Origin: Salarchaeum japonicum
GTDB taxonomy: Archaea > Halobacteriota > Halobacteria > Halobacteriales > Halobacteriaceae
DNA length: 64,000 bases
Direction: 5' to 3'
Assembly (NCBI RefSeq): GCF_020614395.1
Contig: NZ_CP085324.1
Span: forward strand, 1,059,564 to 1,123,563
Shown piece after piece: positions 8,085-16,293 of this stretch. The position numbers were made by a program, and so were the translations under genes. The notes under the pieces were generated by a model. The model was not told the origin of the DNA, did no database searches, and worked only from the letters and a program-made list of their open reading frames with translations. The first letter of the stretch is position 1; each line of letters opens with the position of its first letter.

Positions 8085-9062
8085 ATGGAGTACACGACCC
8101 TCGGCGACACTGGCATGGAGGTCAGCCGCATCTGCCTCGGATGCATGAGCTTCGGCACCCCGGAGTGGCGCGAGTGGGTGCTCGACGAGGACGAGAGCCG
8201 GGAGATAATCGAACGCGCAATCGACCTCGGCATCAACTTCTTCGACACCGCGAACATGTACTCGAACGGCGAGTCCGAACGCGTGCTCGGGGACGTCCTC
8301 TCCGAGTACGACCGGGATTCGCAGGTCGTCGCCACGAAGGCGTTCTTCCAGATGGACGACGACAACCCGAACGCGGGCGGCCTCAGCCGGAAAGCCATCG
8401 AGCAGGAACTCGCGAACTCCCTCGACCGACTGGGGATGGACACTATCGACCTCTACCAGATTCACCGCTGGGACTACGACACGCCAATCGAGCAGACGCT
8501 GCGCGCGCTCGACGACGCCGTCCGCCGCAACCAGGTGCGGTACATCGGCGCGTCCTCGATGTGGACGCATCAGTTCGCGGACGCGCTCCACGCGAGCGAC
8601 AGCCTCGACCTCGAACGGTTCGCGACCATGCAGAACCACTACAACCTCGCGTACCGCGAGGAGGAACGCGAGATGCTCCCCTACACCCAGAAGGAAGGCG
8701 TCGGCGTGCTCCCGTGGAGTCCGCTCGCGCGCGGCTTCCTCACCCGCCCCCACGAGGACATCGACGCCACCCGCCGCGGCGAGACGGAAGAACACATGTA
8801 CGAACACCCCTACCGGGAGGGCGGCGGCCTCGAAATCAACGAACGCGTCGAAGAACTCGCCGACGAGAAGGACGTGACGATGGCGCAAATCAGCCTCGCG
8901 TGGGTGCTCCACAAGGACTGGGTGGACGCTCCCATCGTCGGCACCACGAGCGTCGAACACCTCGAAGACGCCGTCGAAGCCCTCGACATCGAACTCAGCG
9001 ACTCCGACATCGACTACCTCGAAGAACCCTACCAGCCCGTGCCCGTCAGCGGCCACCAGTAA
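8085..9062 (+). CDS. Aldo/keto reductase
   Basis: 325 residues with the complete (beta/alpha)8 AKR pattern. FFDTANMYSNGESERVLG contains the catalytic Asp and Tyr, the Lys lies in VVATKAFF, and the His in LYQIHRWDYDTPIEQT. The C-terminal NADPH-binding region includes WSPLARGFLTRP and PIVGTTSVEHLEDAV. It should reduce aldehydes or ketones with NADPH in the cytosol. The start at 8085 gives the usual MEYTTLGDTGMEVS opening. It shares a short divergent promoter region with the gamma-glutamyltransferase-like gene. The physiological substrate is unknown. Confidence 0.95.
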   Translation: MEYTTLGDTGMEVSRICLGCMSFGTPEWREWVLDEDESREIIERAIDLGINFFDTANMYSNGESERVLGDVLSEYDRDSQVVATKAFFQMDDDNPNAGGLSRKAIEQELANSLDRLGMDTIDLYQIHRWDYDTPIEQTLRALDDAVRRNQVRYIGASSMWTHQFADALHASDSLDLERFATMQNHYNLAYREEEREMLPYTQKEGVGVLPWSPLARGFLTRPHEDIDATRRGETEEHMYEHPYREGGGLEINERVEELADEKDVTMAQISLAWVLHKDWVDAPIVGTTSVEHLEDAVEALDIELSDSDIDYLEEPYQPVPVSGHQ

Positions 9063-9071
9063 CGAAACGAG

Positions 9072-9125
9072 CGGTGGCGGTACGGTGGCGGTACGGTCAC
9101 GGTGCGGTCGCGGCGCGGTCGCGGC
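9072..9125. repeat. Two short 11-base tandem repeats
   Basis: CGGTGGCGGTA occurs twice in tandem at 9072-9093, and GCGGTCGCGGC twice in tandem at 9104-9125. They lie directly after the aldo/keto reductase stop and before the two-hairpin element. Confidence 0.85.
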
Positions 9126-9150
9126 GCGGAGATTTCGATTCGGTGTTCTT

Positions 9151-9236
9151 CCGGTCGCCGGCGGCGACCGGTCTTTTTGGTCCAGATTTTTGCGGGGAGT
9201 GGGTCGCCGCCGGCGACCCCGACCCGGAAAAAGGTG
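9151..9236. repeat. Two-hairpin T-run intergenic element, copy A
   Basis: The first hairpin has perfect 9-base arms (9151-9159 and 9163-9171). Next come a TTTTT run, TCCAGATTTTTGC at 9181-9193, a second hairpin with 8-base arms (9201-9208 and 9212-9219), and an AAAAAGGTGGGC segment. That segment, read from the minus strand, is a T-run just after the glutamate dehydrogenase stop. The same arrangement recurs near 17.5 kb and 30.8 kb. It probably acts at least as a terminator for converging transcripts. Confidence 0.75.
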
Positions 9237-9241
9237 GGCGT

Positions 9242-10498
9242 TTAGGGCCAGTTCCCGTTGCCCGTGTACGCGTCTACGACGCGTTGGATGGCGACGACGT
9301 AGGCGGCGGTGCGGAGGCTGGGGAGGTCGAGGGTTTCGTAGGCGTGGGTGAGTTCGTCGAAGGCGTCGGTGATGACGCGTTCGAGTTCGTCGTTGACGCG
9401 GTTTTCGGTCCAGGAGAAGCGCTGGCGGTTCTGCACCCATTCGAAGTAGCTGACTGTGACGCCGCCGGCGTTCGCGAGGATGTCGGGGACGACGGTGATG
9501 TCCGAGTCCTGGAGGACATCGTCGGCGTCGGGGGTGAGGGGGCCGTTCGCGGCTTCGACGATGACGTCGGCCTGTACGTCGCGGGCGATGTCTTCGTCGA
9601 TGGCGTTTTCGAGGGCGGCGGGGACGAGGAGGTCGACATCGAGCGTGAGGAGGTCGCGGTTGGTGAGTTCCTCGGCGTCGTCGTAGCCGGTGACGTGCCC
9701 GGAGTCGTTCTTGAACTCCTTGACGGCGACGGGGTCGAGCCCCTCGGGGTCGTGGATTGCGCCGCTTGAGTCGCTGACGGCGACGACGGACGCGCCCTGT
9801 TCGTCGAGGAGTTTCGCGGCGATCCAGCCGGCGTTCCCGTAGCCCTGGACGGCGACGGTCGCGCCGTCGAGGTCCGTATCGAGGTAGTCGAAGACCTCGC
9901 GTGCGGCGAACATCACCGAGCGACCGGTGGCTTCGACGCGGCCCTCGCTCCCGCCGTTCTCGATGGATTTTCCGGTGATAACGCCGGGTTCAGTGGTGTT
10001 TTCGAGTTTCTCGTAGGTGTCCTTTATCCAGTTCATCTCGCGCTGGCCGGTGTTCACGTCGGGCGCGGGGATGTCCTTGTCAGCGCCGATGAACGGCCGG
10101 ACTTCCTTCGCGAACGACCGCGTGAGGCGTTCGAGTTCGTCCGCGGAGTGCTCGCTGGGGTCGACGACGATGCCGCCCTTCCCGCCGCCGTAGGGGATGT
10201 CGACGACGGCGCACTTGTACACCATCCATCCGGAGAGGGCTTTCACTTCGTCGCGGGTGACGCCGGGGTGGTAGCGGATGCCGCCCTTGTAGGGGCCGCG
10301 GTCGCCGTTGAACTGGGAGCGGTAGGCGCGGAAGGACTCGATGCTGCCGTCGTCCATGTCGACGGTGAGGTTCGTCTCCAGCACGCGCTCGGGGTTCTTG
10401 AGTCGTTCGAGCACGTCGTCGCCGACGCCGTCGGGGAGGAAACCGGCGGCGTCCTCGATTTGCTCCTGCAGGTTCTCGAACGGATTGGACTCGCTCAT
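9242..10498 (-). CDS. gdh: Glutamate dehydrogenase
   Basis: 418 residues, the normal length of the hexameric small-type enzyme. [19 protein letters not shown] (around residue 71) binds glutamate. PYGGGKGGI places the catalytic-region Lys at 107, and [10 protein letters not shown] follows. The Rossmann segment [17 protein letters not shown] binds the nucleotide. It interconverts glutamate and 2-oxoglutarate plus ammonium. Cofactor choice cannot be read reliably. It lies 70 bases downstream of the CitE-like gene on the same strand but has its own promoter. Haloarchaea often carry several paralogues, so this may be one of a set. Confidence 0.96.
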   Translation of the reverse strand: MSESNPFENLQEQIEDAAGFLPDGVGDDVLERLKNPERVLETNLTVDMDDGSIESFRAYRSQFNGDRGPYKGGIRYHPGVTRDEVKALSGWMVYKCAVVDIPYGGGKGGIVVDPSEHSADELERLTRSFAKEVRPFIGADKDIPAPDVNTGQREMNWIKDTYEKLENTTEPGVITGKSIENGGSEGRVEATGRSVMFAAREVFDYLDTDLDGATVAVQGYGNAGWIAAKLLDEQGASVVAVSDSSGAIHDPEGLDPVAVKEFKNDSGHVTGYDDAEELTNRDLLTLDVDLLVPAALENAIDEDIARDVQADVIVEAANGPLTPDADDVLQDSDITVVPDILANAGGVTVSYFEWVQNRQRFSWTENRVNDELERVITDAFDELTHAYETLDLPSLRTAAYVVAIQRVVDAYTGNGNWP

Positions 10499-10532
10499 CG
10501 ACTGAACGAACCCCTCCGCTCCGAATAAACGT
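10499..10532 (-). promoter_or_regulatory. Promoter of the glutamate dehydrogenase gene
   Basis: On the minus strand GTTTATTC (10523-10530) is centred about 28 bases before the ATG at 10498, consistent with a leaderless mRNA. Confidence 0.55.
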
Positions 10533-10568
10533 GATGGCTTCGGTATGGTAACATGAGATATTAGGTGT

Positions 10569-11414
10569 TTAATTATCTGCGTCGGCGCGGGCGACGATGC
10601 GCTCAGCCTGCGCGACCAGCGGCGCGTCCACCATCTCGCCGTCCACGCGGAACACGCCCCGCCCCGACTCGTCCGCGTCCGCCTTCGCCGCGAGCACGCG
10701 CTCCGCCCACTCCACGTCCGCGGGATCGGGGCGGAACGCGTCGTGAATCGGCGCGACCTGCGCGGGGTGGACGGCCATCTTCCCGTCGTAGCCGAGGCCG
10801 GCCGCGAACGCCGTTTCCTCGCGCAAGCCGTCGCCGTCCTCGATGTCCGTGTAGACGGTGTCGATGGCGTCCACGTCGGCGGCCGCCGCGGCGAGGACGA
10901 CGTGCTCGCGCGCGTGCAGCACCTCCGTCCCCTCGTCGGTTCGGGTCGCGCCGATGTCCGCGGAGAGGTCTTCCGCGCCGAACGCCACCGCCTCGGTCGC
11001 GTCCGCCGCCGCCACCTCCTGCGCGTTCAGCACGCCCTCGGCGGACTCCACGAGCGCGAACACGGCCGCGTCCACGTCGTGTTCGCCCAGTAGGCGTTCG
11101 AGCGTCCGCACGTCGTCCGCGGACGCGGCCTTCGGGAGCATCACGGCATCGACGTGGTCGGACGCGGGCGCGAGCGCCGCCACGTCGTCGTCCGCCGCGA
11201 CCCCGACGGGGTTCACGCGCACGCACACCTCGCAATCGGGGCGGAACGCCGGCGACGTCAGCACGTCCGATACCGTCGCGCGCGCCACGCCCTTCTTGTC
11301 CGGCGCGACAGCGTCTTCGAGGTCGAACACGAGCACGTCAGCGCCCGACTCGGGGGCCTTCCGCATCATCCCCGGCTGGTCGCCGGGCGTGAACAGGAGA
11401 CTGCGTCGAACCAT
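10569..11414 (-). CDS. HpcH/HpaI aldolase family, CitE-like CoA-ester lyase or thioesterase
   Basis: 281 residues beginning [17 protein letters not shown]. Family landmarks are [15 protein letters not shown] (metal-binding Asp/Glu region), [39 protein letters not shown] and [15 protein letters not shown], ending with [16 protein letters not shown]. This subgroup acts on malyl-CoA, methylmalyl-CoA or citramalyl-CoA. In haloarchaea short CitE paralogues include malyl-CoA thioesterase of the methylaspartate cycle; that assignment is inference from neighbourhood (glutamate dehydrogenase and a MaoC hydratase close by). The start at 11414 is preferred because it begins at the first beta strand. Confidence 0.88.
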   Translation of the reverse strand: MVRRSLLFTPGDQPGMMRKAPESGADVLVFDLEDAVAPDKKGVARATVSDVLTSPAFRPDCEVCVRVNPVGVAADDDVAALAPASDHVDAVMLPKAASADDVRTLERLLGEHDVDAAVFALVESAEGVLNAQEVAAADATEAVAFGAEDLSADIGATRTDEGTEVLHAREHVVLAAAAADVDAIDTVYTDIEDGDGLREETAFAAGLGYDGKMAVHPAQVAPIHDAFRPDPADVEWAERVLAAKADADESGRGVFRVDGEMVDAPLVAQAERIVARADADN

Positions 11415-11438
11415 ACCGCGAAAAAACACCGACGCGGC

Positions 11439-12767
11439 TTAGGTGTCGCGGCGGGCGAACAGCGCCACCGCGAGCGCGGCAATCACCGCGGCCGCCACGC
11501 CGAACCCGGGCGTACTCCCGCTGGACTCGGTCGTCTCAGTCGTCGTCTCTGTCTCCGTGATGGCCGCCGTCGTTCCCTCGGTCGTGGGGTCGTCGGCGTT
11601 CACGGTCGTGGTCGTCGTCTCCGTCGAGTTCGCGGCGGTCTCGGTCACCGCGAGCGCCGCGACGGCCGACCCGCCGCTCGACTGGTGGTTCACGTCCACG
11701 GGCACCTCGTACGTCCCCGCGGGGCCGTTCGCCACGTCCTCGTACACGACGACCAGCTGGTCGCCGAGCGAGAGGTCGTAGTTCCCGCCGAGGCCCACGG
11801 TCACGACCTGGCCGTCCCCGCCGACGCTCACGCTACTCACGTCGTCGGAGACGTTCACGTCCACGGTCGTCCCCGCGCTGTCGTTCCCGCGGTCGATACC
11901 GATCTTCACGACGTCGTTCTGCCCGACGGTACTCGCGTCAACGCCCGTCCCGCGGTAGTCTATCTGGAAGCCCGTCCAGGACGACCCGTCGTTCGCGCTC
12001 CCGACGACCGCCATCGCACCGTGCGTCACGCTCGCGTTCGGCGCGGCCGGCATCGACACGACCGACGCCTGCCGCGCACCCGACGCGTCCTCCGCCGTCG
12101 TCGTACTCGTGGTAGTCGGTTCCGCCGTGGTGGTCGGCTCCGCGGTCGTGGTCGGCTCCGCCGTGGTGGTCTGCGTCGTCGTGTCGTCACTCGTCGTCGT
12201 CGTTGTCGTGGTCGTCGTGGTGGTCGTTGTCGTGGTCGTCGTGGTGGTCGTGTCGGACTCGATGGTCAGCGTCGCGGACGTTTCGCCGCCGCTCGACTGG
12301 TAGTTCACGTCGAGACCGACCGTGTACGTCCCGGCGCTCGGGTTCTGCACGTCCTCGTACACGACGACGACCTCGTCGCCCTCGCCGATGTTGTAGTTCC
12401 CGCCGAGGCCGACGGTGAGCGTCTCGCCGTTGCTGTCGGCGCTCACGCTACTGAGGTCGTTCGAGACGTCCACGTCGATGGTGTCTCCCGCGGCGTCGTC
12501 CCCGCGGTCGATGCCGATCGTCGCCACGTCGTTCTGGCCGACGTCACTCACGTCCGTCTGTTCGTACGTGATTTCGAGGCCGGTCCACGACGACCCCGCC
12601 GCGCCGCCGTCCACGGTGGCGGTGACGGTGTGCGTCGCGGTCGCGTCCGGCGTGTTCGGGTCGGCGATGACCGACCCGTTGGTCGCCGCGACGGCCGCGC
12701 CGGCGATGAGGCCGACGGCGAGCAACGCCGCGAGAAGAGCGCTCGTGCGCGTCGAGAGTGAGGGCAT
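11439..12767 (-). CDS. PGF-CTERM surface protein with duplicated domain and poly-Thr linker
   Basis: 442 residues. A Sec-type signal peptide (SALLAALLAVGLIAGAAVAA) is followed by two copies of one domain at about 58-165 and 262-370; both hold SSWTG, VGQNDV, IGIDRG, VGLGGNY, VVVYEDV and QSSGG. Between them lies a run of 20 Thr (173-192) and TTTAEP repeats, likely heavily O-glycosylated. The C-terminus has a Thr-rich spacer, the PGFG tripartite sorting signal (420-423), a membrane helix and basic residues. Archaeosortase A would cleave and lipid-attach it at the cell surface. Function is unknown; adhesion or cell-envelope roles are possible. Confidence 0.9.
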   Translation of the reverse strand: MPSLSTRTSALLAALLAVGLIAGAAVAATNGSVIADPNTPDATATHTVTATVDGGAAGSSWTGLEITYEQTDVSDVGQNDVATIGIDRGDDAAGDTIDVDVSNDLSSVSADSNGETLTVGLGGNYNIGEGDEVVVVYEDVQNPSAGTYTVGLDVNYQSSGGETSATLTIESDTTTTTTTTTTTTTTTTTTTTSDDTTTQTTTAEPTTTAEPTTTAEPTTTSTTTAEDASGARQASVVSMPAAPNASVTHGAMAVVGSANDGSSWTGFQIDYRGTGVDASTVGQNDVVKIGIDRGNDSAGTTVDVNVSDDVSSVSVGGDGQVVTVGLGGNYDLSLGDQLVVVYEDVANGPAGTYEVPVDVNHQSSGGSAVAALAVTETAANSTETTTTTVNADDPTTEGTTAAITETETTTETTESSGSTPGFGVAAAVIAALAVALFARRDT

Positions 12768-12857
12768 ATCTGTTACATTATGGCTCTCTGACACCGAAAA
12801 GGGTGGTGGCCGTTCGAACCGGCGGGGTTTTTCTCCCCGACTCGCGACCACCCCGGT

Positions 12858-13313
12858 ATGCCCGGGAAGTACTACGAGGAGTTCGCGGTCGGCGAGACCA
12901 TCGAACACCGGAAGTCCCGCACCGTCAGCGAGTCCGACAACCAGCGGTTCTGCGACATGACGATGAACCAGCAACCCCTCCACCTCGACGCCGAGTTCGC
13001 CGGCGACACCGAGTTCGGCGAACGCCTCGTCAACGGCCTCTACACGATGAGCCTCGCCGTCGGCCTCACGATTCCGGATACGACGGACGGCACCATCGTC
13101 GCGAACCTCTCCTACGACAACGTCGAACACCCCACGCCCGTGTTCCACGGCGACACCATCACCGCCCGCAGCACCGTCACGGACAAACGCGAGACCAGCG
13201 ACGGCGAACGCGGCGTCGTCACGATGCACGTCGAAGCCCTGAATCAGAACGACGAGGTCGTCTGCGAGTTCGACCGCACCGCGCTCTCCCTCAAGAAAGA
13301 ACACGCCGAGTAA
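12858..13313 (+). CDS. MaoC-family (hotdog) hydratase
   Basis: 151 residues, one hotdog domain. The MaoC signature is seen as NQQPLHLDAEFA (catalytic Asp/His region, residues about 37-48) followed by FGERLVNGLYTMSLAVGL. The family hydrates 2-enoyl-CoAs; in haloarchaea relatives include mesaconyl-CoA hydratase. The gene is divergent from the surface protein and close to the CitE-like gene, which fits a CoA-ester pathway but does not prove it. A TTTTT-containing TATA-like box lies about 28 bases before the ATG. A general (R)-enoyl-CoA hydratase role is an alternative. Confidence 0.9.
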   Translation: MPGKYYEEFAVGETIEHRKSRTVSESDNQRFCDMTMNQQPLHLDAEFAGDTEFGERLVNGLYTMSLAVGLTIPDTTDGTIVANLSYDNVEHPTPVFHGDTITARSTVTDKRETSDGERGVVTMHVEALNQNDEVVCEFDRTALSLKKEHAE

Positions 13314-13331
13314 TCGCCGTCGAGCAGGAGT

Positions 13332-13643
13332 TTAGTTGTCGTCTTCGCGCCAGGTGTGCTCGCACTCCGTGCACACGAAAAAGCGCGTCTCGGACTCGTC
13401 CGCGCTCCGAATCTGCTGCATGTACCAGTACGCCTCGTCGTTCCCGCACTCGGGACAGCGCGCTTCCGTGGTCGGGAGGCCGGCGTTCTCGCCGTCCGTC
13501 TCGATGATGTCGCTCGCCTCCTGTTCCTCGGAGAGCACGTAGTTCGCGTCGGGGTCTTTCGGCTGTTTGTGCCCGCAGGAGTCACACACCCAGAGGTCGT
13601 CCTCCGCGTGCATCATCGAACCGCAGTCGTCGCAGAATTCCAT
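13332..13643 (-). CDS. tfs: Transcription factor S (TFIIS/Rpb9-like cleavage factor)
   Basis: 103 residues. The N-terminal zinc ribbon uses Cys4, Cys7, Cys20 and Cys23, and the C-terminal TFIIS-type ribbon uses Cys63, Cys66, Cys91 and Cys94. The invariant acidic pair Asp82-Glu83 sits in QIRSADES, the loop that enters the RNA polymerase secondary channel and stimulates transcript cleavage. It rescues arrested polymerase. The length and layout match archaeal TFS exactly. The gene converges on the MaoC gene with 18 bases between stops. Confidence 0.96.
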   Translation of the reverse strand: MEFCDDCGSMMHAEDDLWVCDSCGHKQPKDPDANYVLSEEQEASDIIETDGENAGLPTTEARCPECGNDEAYWYMQQIRSADESETRFFVCTECEHTWREDDN

Positions 13644-13681
13644 GCCCGCCCTAGCGAGCGTCGTCAGTTAAGCCCCCCGAC

Positions 13682-13939
13682 TTAGCCCTCCCCCTCGGAC
13701 TGCCCGGGTTCCCCGACCGCCTCCGTCGGGAGGTTGTTTCGAATCTCGGCGTCGAGCATGCTCGGGTCGTCGAACACGTCCTCGTCGGAGCGCTCCACCA
13801 CGTCCCCGAGCGGCTCCTCGCCGTCCGCGTACTGGAGGACGTACCCGTCGAGTTCGGAGACGGCGTCCCCGTGCGTCATCGGATACGGTAGGTCGGCGAG
13901 CGCGTCGTCGAGCTCGTTCAACTTGATACGCGTTACCAT
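13682..13939 (-). CDS. Small conserved haloarchaeal protein (DUF5789-like)
   Basis: 85 residues, very acidic, starting MVTRIKLNELDDALADLPYPM. The middle contains YVLQYADGEEPLGDVVERS, and the C-terminus is disordered (QSEGEG). It resembles a family of short haloarchaeal proteins that I recall as DUF5789; this is from memory, not a search. No catalytic residues or membrane segments are visible. It follows the enoyl-CoA hydratase gene by 31 bases and precedes TFS on the same strand, so it may be co-transcribed with them. Confidence 0.75.
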   Translation of the reverse strand: MVTRIKLNELDDALADLPYPMTHGDAVSELDGYVLQYADGEEPLGDVVERSDEDVFDDPSMLDAEIRNNLPTEAVGEPGQSEGEG

Positions 13940-13970
13940 ACTGGGGCGTCGCGGGCCTCCGCCTTAGTTC

Positions 13971-14741
13971 TTAGTCGAAATCGGGGTCGCGGTCTTCGAG
14001 GAACGCCGCCATGCCCTCGCGCTGGTCGGACGTGCCGAACAGGCCCGCCCACGTGCGGCGCTCGAAGTCGAGGCCGGCGTCGAGCGTGGTGCGGTGGCTC
14101 TCGTTGATGGCTTCCTTCGCGGCGGCAAGCGCGAACTGGGGTTGCGCCGCGAGGTCGCGCGCGAGGCTGTGCGCGTGGTCGCGAAGCTCGTCGTGCGCGA
14201 TGACGTCGCCGACGAGGCCTTCCTCGTAGGCGTCGGTGGCGTCGATGCGGTCGCCGAAGTAAATCATGCGGCGCGCGGTCTCGTCGCCGACGAGCCGGGG
14301 GAGGCGCTGGGTGCCGCCCCAGCCCGGAATCACGCCGAGGTCGATTTCGGTCTGTCCGAGCACGGCGCGCTCGGACGCGACGCGGAGGTCGCAGGCGAGC
14401 GCGAGTTCGAGGCCACCGCCGAACGCGTAGCCGTTGATGGCCGCGACGACGGGCGCGGGGAACTCCTCGATGGCGCGCGTGAGGTCGTGGCCCTTCCGCG
14501 CGTACGCCTCCGCCTCGGCGGCCCCGATGTCCGACATGTACTCGATGTCCGCGCCCGCGACGAACGCCTTCTCGCCCGCGCCCGTGAGCACGACGGCGCG
14601 GGCGTCCCGGCGCGCGGCGTCCGCGAACGCGTCCGCGAGCGCGTCCAGCGTCGCCGCGTCAACGCTGTTCAGGCTCTCCGGACGCGTCACCGTCACCGTC
14701 GCCACGCCCTCCGAGACGTCGAGTTCGACGAGGTCGCTCAT
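13971..14741 (-). CDS. Enoyl-CoA hydratase/isomerase (crotonase family)
   Basis: 256 residues, full length. The two oxyanion-hole segments are KAFVAGADIEYMSDI and GYAFGGGLELALACDLRVAS. The region LGQTEIDLGVIPGWGGTQRLPRLVG carries the second catalytic Glu position typical of hydratases. It hydrates trans-2-enoyl-CoA in beta-oxidation or related pathways. The start at 14741 (MSDLVELDVSEG) fits the family; a longer reading adds 51 codons that run into the divergent gene. It heads a possible operon with the small acidic protein and TFS. Confidence 0.95.
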   Translation of the reverse strand: MSDLVELDVSEGVATVTVTRPESLNSVDAATLDALADAFADAARRDARAVVLTGAGEKAFVAGADIEYMSDIGAAEAEAYARKGHDLTRAIEEFPAPVVAAINGYAFGGGLELALACDLRVASERAVLGQTEIDLGVIPGWGGTQRLPRLVGDETARRMIYFGDRIDATDAYEEGLVGDVIAHDELRDHAHSLARDLAAQPQFALAAAKEAINESHRTTLDAGLDFERRTWAGLFGTSDQREGMAAFLEDRDPDFD

Positions 14742-14826
14742 ACCTCGGAACACGGCGACGGACTGCATAACGGTTGGGTTCGGGGCTTTCAGAAGGCCGA
14801 AATACCCCCGCGGCGAGATACCGGGT

Positions 14827-15306
14827 ATGAGTCTCTCCGAGGAGGCCCGCGAGCGCCTCGCCGACATCGTGGAACTCCAGCCCACGAAGAACAAGACGCT
14901 CCAGGAGCGCTGGGGGATGGAGTCGGGGAGCGAGGTTCACCAGTTCCTCGAAGGCGAACTCAAGGACTACTACTACCGCGACGAGGACAGCCTCATCCGC
15001 GCGACCGCGGAGGCGCGCGCCCTCGTCACCGGCGAGGACGTCGGGGAGGACGACCCGCTCCGCGTCCACCTCAGCGACCTCGAACAACAGATCCTGGAAG
15101 TGCTCGCCGGCCCCGACGAGCGCTCGCAGAGCGTCGTCAGCGTCCTCCACGACCTCGAAAACGAGTTCGACGAGGCGTTCGACACGGGCGAGGTGCGGCG
15201 CGCGCTCCGCACGCTCGAACGCAAGGGCGTCGCCGACCTCATCTATCGAACCGTGCCGACGTTCCGCCTCGCCGTCCCCCGGGACGCCGTCGAACTCGCC
15301 GACTAA
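14827..15306 (+). CDS. Conserved haloarchaeal winged-helix-like protein (DUF5797-like)
   Basis: 159 residues. The N-terminus (SEEARERLADIVELQPTKNK, then LQERWGMESGSEVHQFLE) and the C-terminus (GEVRRALRTLERKGVADL) both look like helix-turn-helix units, the latter with a possible wing IYRTVPTFRLAVPRD. It may be a DNA-binding protein. I recall such haloarchaeal proteins as DUF5797, from memory only. It ends with a four-base overlap against the convergent nuclease-like gene. Confidence 0.75.
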   Translation: MSLSEEARERLADIVELQPTKNKTLQERWGMESGSEVHQFLEGELKDYYYRDEDSLIRATAEARALVTGEDVGEDDPLRVHLSDLEQQILEVLAGPDERSQSVVSVLHDLENEFDEAFDTGEVRRALRTLERKGVADLIYRTVPTFRLAVPRDAVELAD

Positions 15307-16292
15307 CCCCGTCGCTCGCGTTCTCTCCGGTCGTCCAGCACGCGCTTCACTGTCTGCCCCGGCCCGCCTTCGATGGGCCAGCCCCGCTGTCGCCACTGCG
15401 GGGGTTCGGGCGAGAACTCGGGACACGACCCCGCGCACTCGCCCGCGGTCTGCTCGCGTCCCTTCGCGCGACAGTACGGCACGTAGCCGTCGCCCGCCCG
15501 CCGGAGGTCGAAGTGCCGGCAGTCGGGCCGCATCGTGTCCACGTACGACCGCCAGCCGCGCTCGTACGCGCGCTCCGCGAGCCACGACCGGAGCTTCGCC
15601 TTCCGCTCCGCCGGGACGTACTCGAACTCGCAGGCGTCGCTCCCCCGGTCGAGAATTCTGGTGCCCGGTCGCGCGGGGTCGAGCGCTCGCGGATGCCAGC
15701 GCACGTCCAGGTCGCCGTCCTCGAACACGAGGATGCCCGCTTCGACCGGCATCTCCTCGTAGAGGGCGCGGTCGCCCGACTCCGTGGCGACCCAGACCTC
15801 GTCCGCGAGCCCGAGCGCAACGTCGCGCTCCAGTTGGTCGGAGAGAGCGCGCGCCGCCGACGCGTCCAGGTCGGGCTTGTTCTCCACCGCGACGATGCGC
15901 TCCACCCAGTCCGGGTACGCGTGTTTCCGGCGGAGTTCGATGCGGCCGCCGCGCTTTCGCTTTTCCAGCACGCCGCGGGCCGCGCCGCGGTGGATGGTCT
16001 CGCGGACGTACCGCCACGGCACCTCGCCCTCCGGGAGCGCGTCCCGGTAGTACTGCCAGTCCGCGGGAGCGTGCCGACACACGAACAGGAGGTTCGGGTC
16101 GAGGCGCGTCCCGCCGAACCGGGCGCGCGCCGCGAACCCCTCCGGGTCGACTTCGAGAATCAGCGTGTCCCAGCGCCGCCGCTGCGTCCCGAGCTGGCGC
16201 GCGACGAAGAACTCGGTGTCCCGGTCGTCGAGCGGCCAGTCGGCTTCGAGCGCCGCGCAGACGCGGAGTTCGAAACTGAACTCCGCTGGCAC
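15303..16292 (-). CDS. Putative PD-(D/E)xK-like nuclease with C-terminal cysteine cluster (DUF5787-like)
   Basis: 329 residues, GTG start. Asp42 and Glu47 in WDTLILEV, then Pro127-Asp128 and Glu137-x-Lys139 in PDWVERIVAVENKPD, fit the core of the restriction-endonuclease-like fold. Near the C-terminus Cys258, Cys274, Cys286 and Cys290 form a cluster that could hold zinc or an iron-sulphur centre, as in Cas4/AddB-type nucleases. The gene starts one base before the stop of the Nudix gene, so the two are surely co-transcribed. I recall the family as DUF5787 of Halobacteria; the nuclease reading is inference from motifs. Confidence 0.78.
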   Translation of the reverse strand: MPAEFSFELRVCAALEADWPLDDRDTEFFVARQLGTQRRRWDTLILEVDPEGFAARARFGGTRLDPNLLFVCRHAPADWQYYRDALPEGEVPWRYVRETIHRGAARGVLEKRKRGGRIELRRKHAYPDWVERIVAVENKPDLDASAARALSDQLERDVALGLADEVWVATESGDRALYEEMPVEAGILVFEDGDLDVRWHPRALDPARPGTRILDRGSDACEFEYVPAERKAKLRSWLAERAYERGWRSYVDTMRPDCRHFDLRRAGDGYVPYCRAKGREQTAGECAGSCPEFSPEPPQWRQRGWPIEGGPGQTVKRVLDDRRERERRG

Positions 16293-16293
16293 G

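Noticed and set aside
6195-9440. A 1081-codon open frame on the minus strand
   Set aside because: It runs over the gamma-glutamyltransferase-like and aldo/keto reductase genes in other frames, is extremely Arg/Pro-rich, and has no family motif; long open antisense frames are common in DNA with this G+C content.
12180-12252. Repetitive GTCGTGGTC stretch as a CRISPR or minisatellite
   Set aside because: It codes for the Thr run of the surface protein; there are no spacers and no fixed repeat unit.
9242-13313. A complete methylaspartate cycle operon
   Set aside because: Glutamate mutase, methylaspartate ammonia-lyase and mesaconate CoA-transferase genes are absent from the window, and the three enzymes here have separate promoters and mixed strands.
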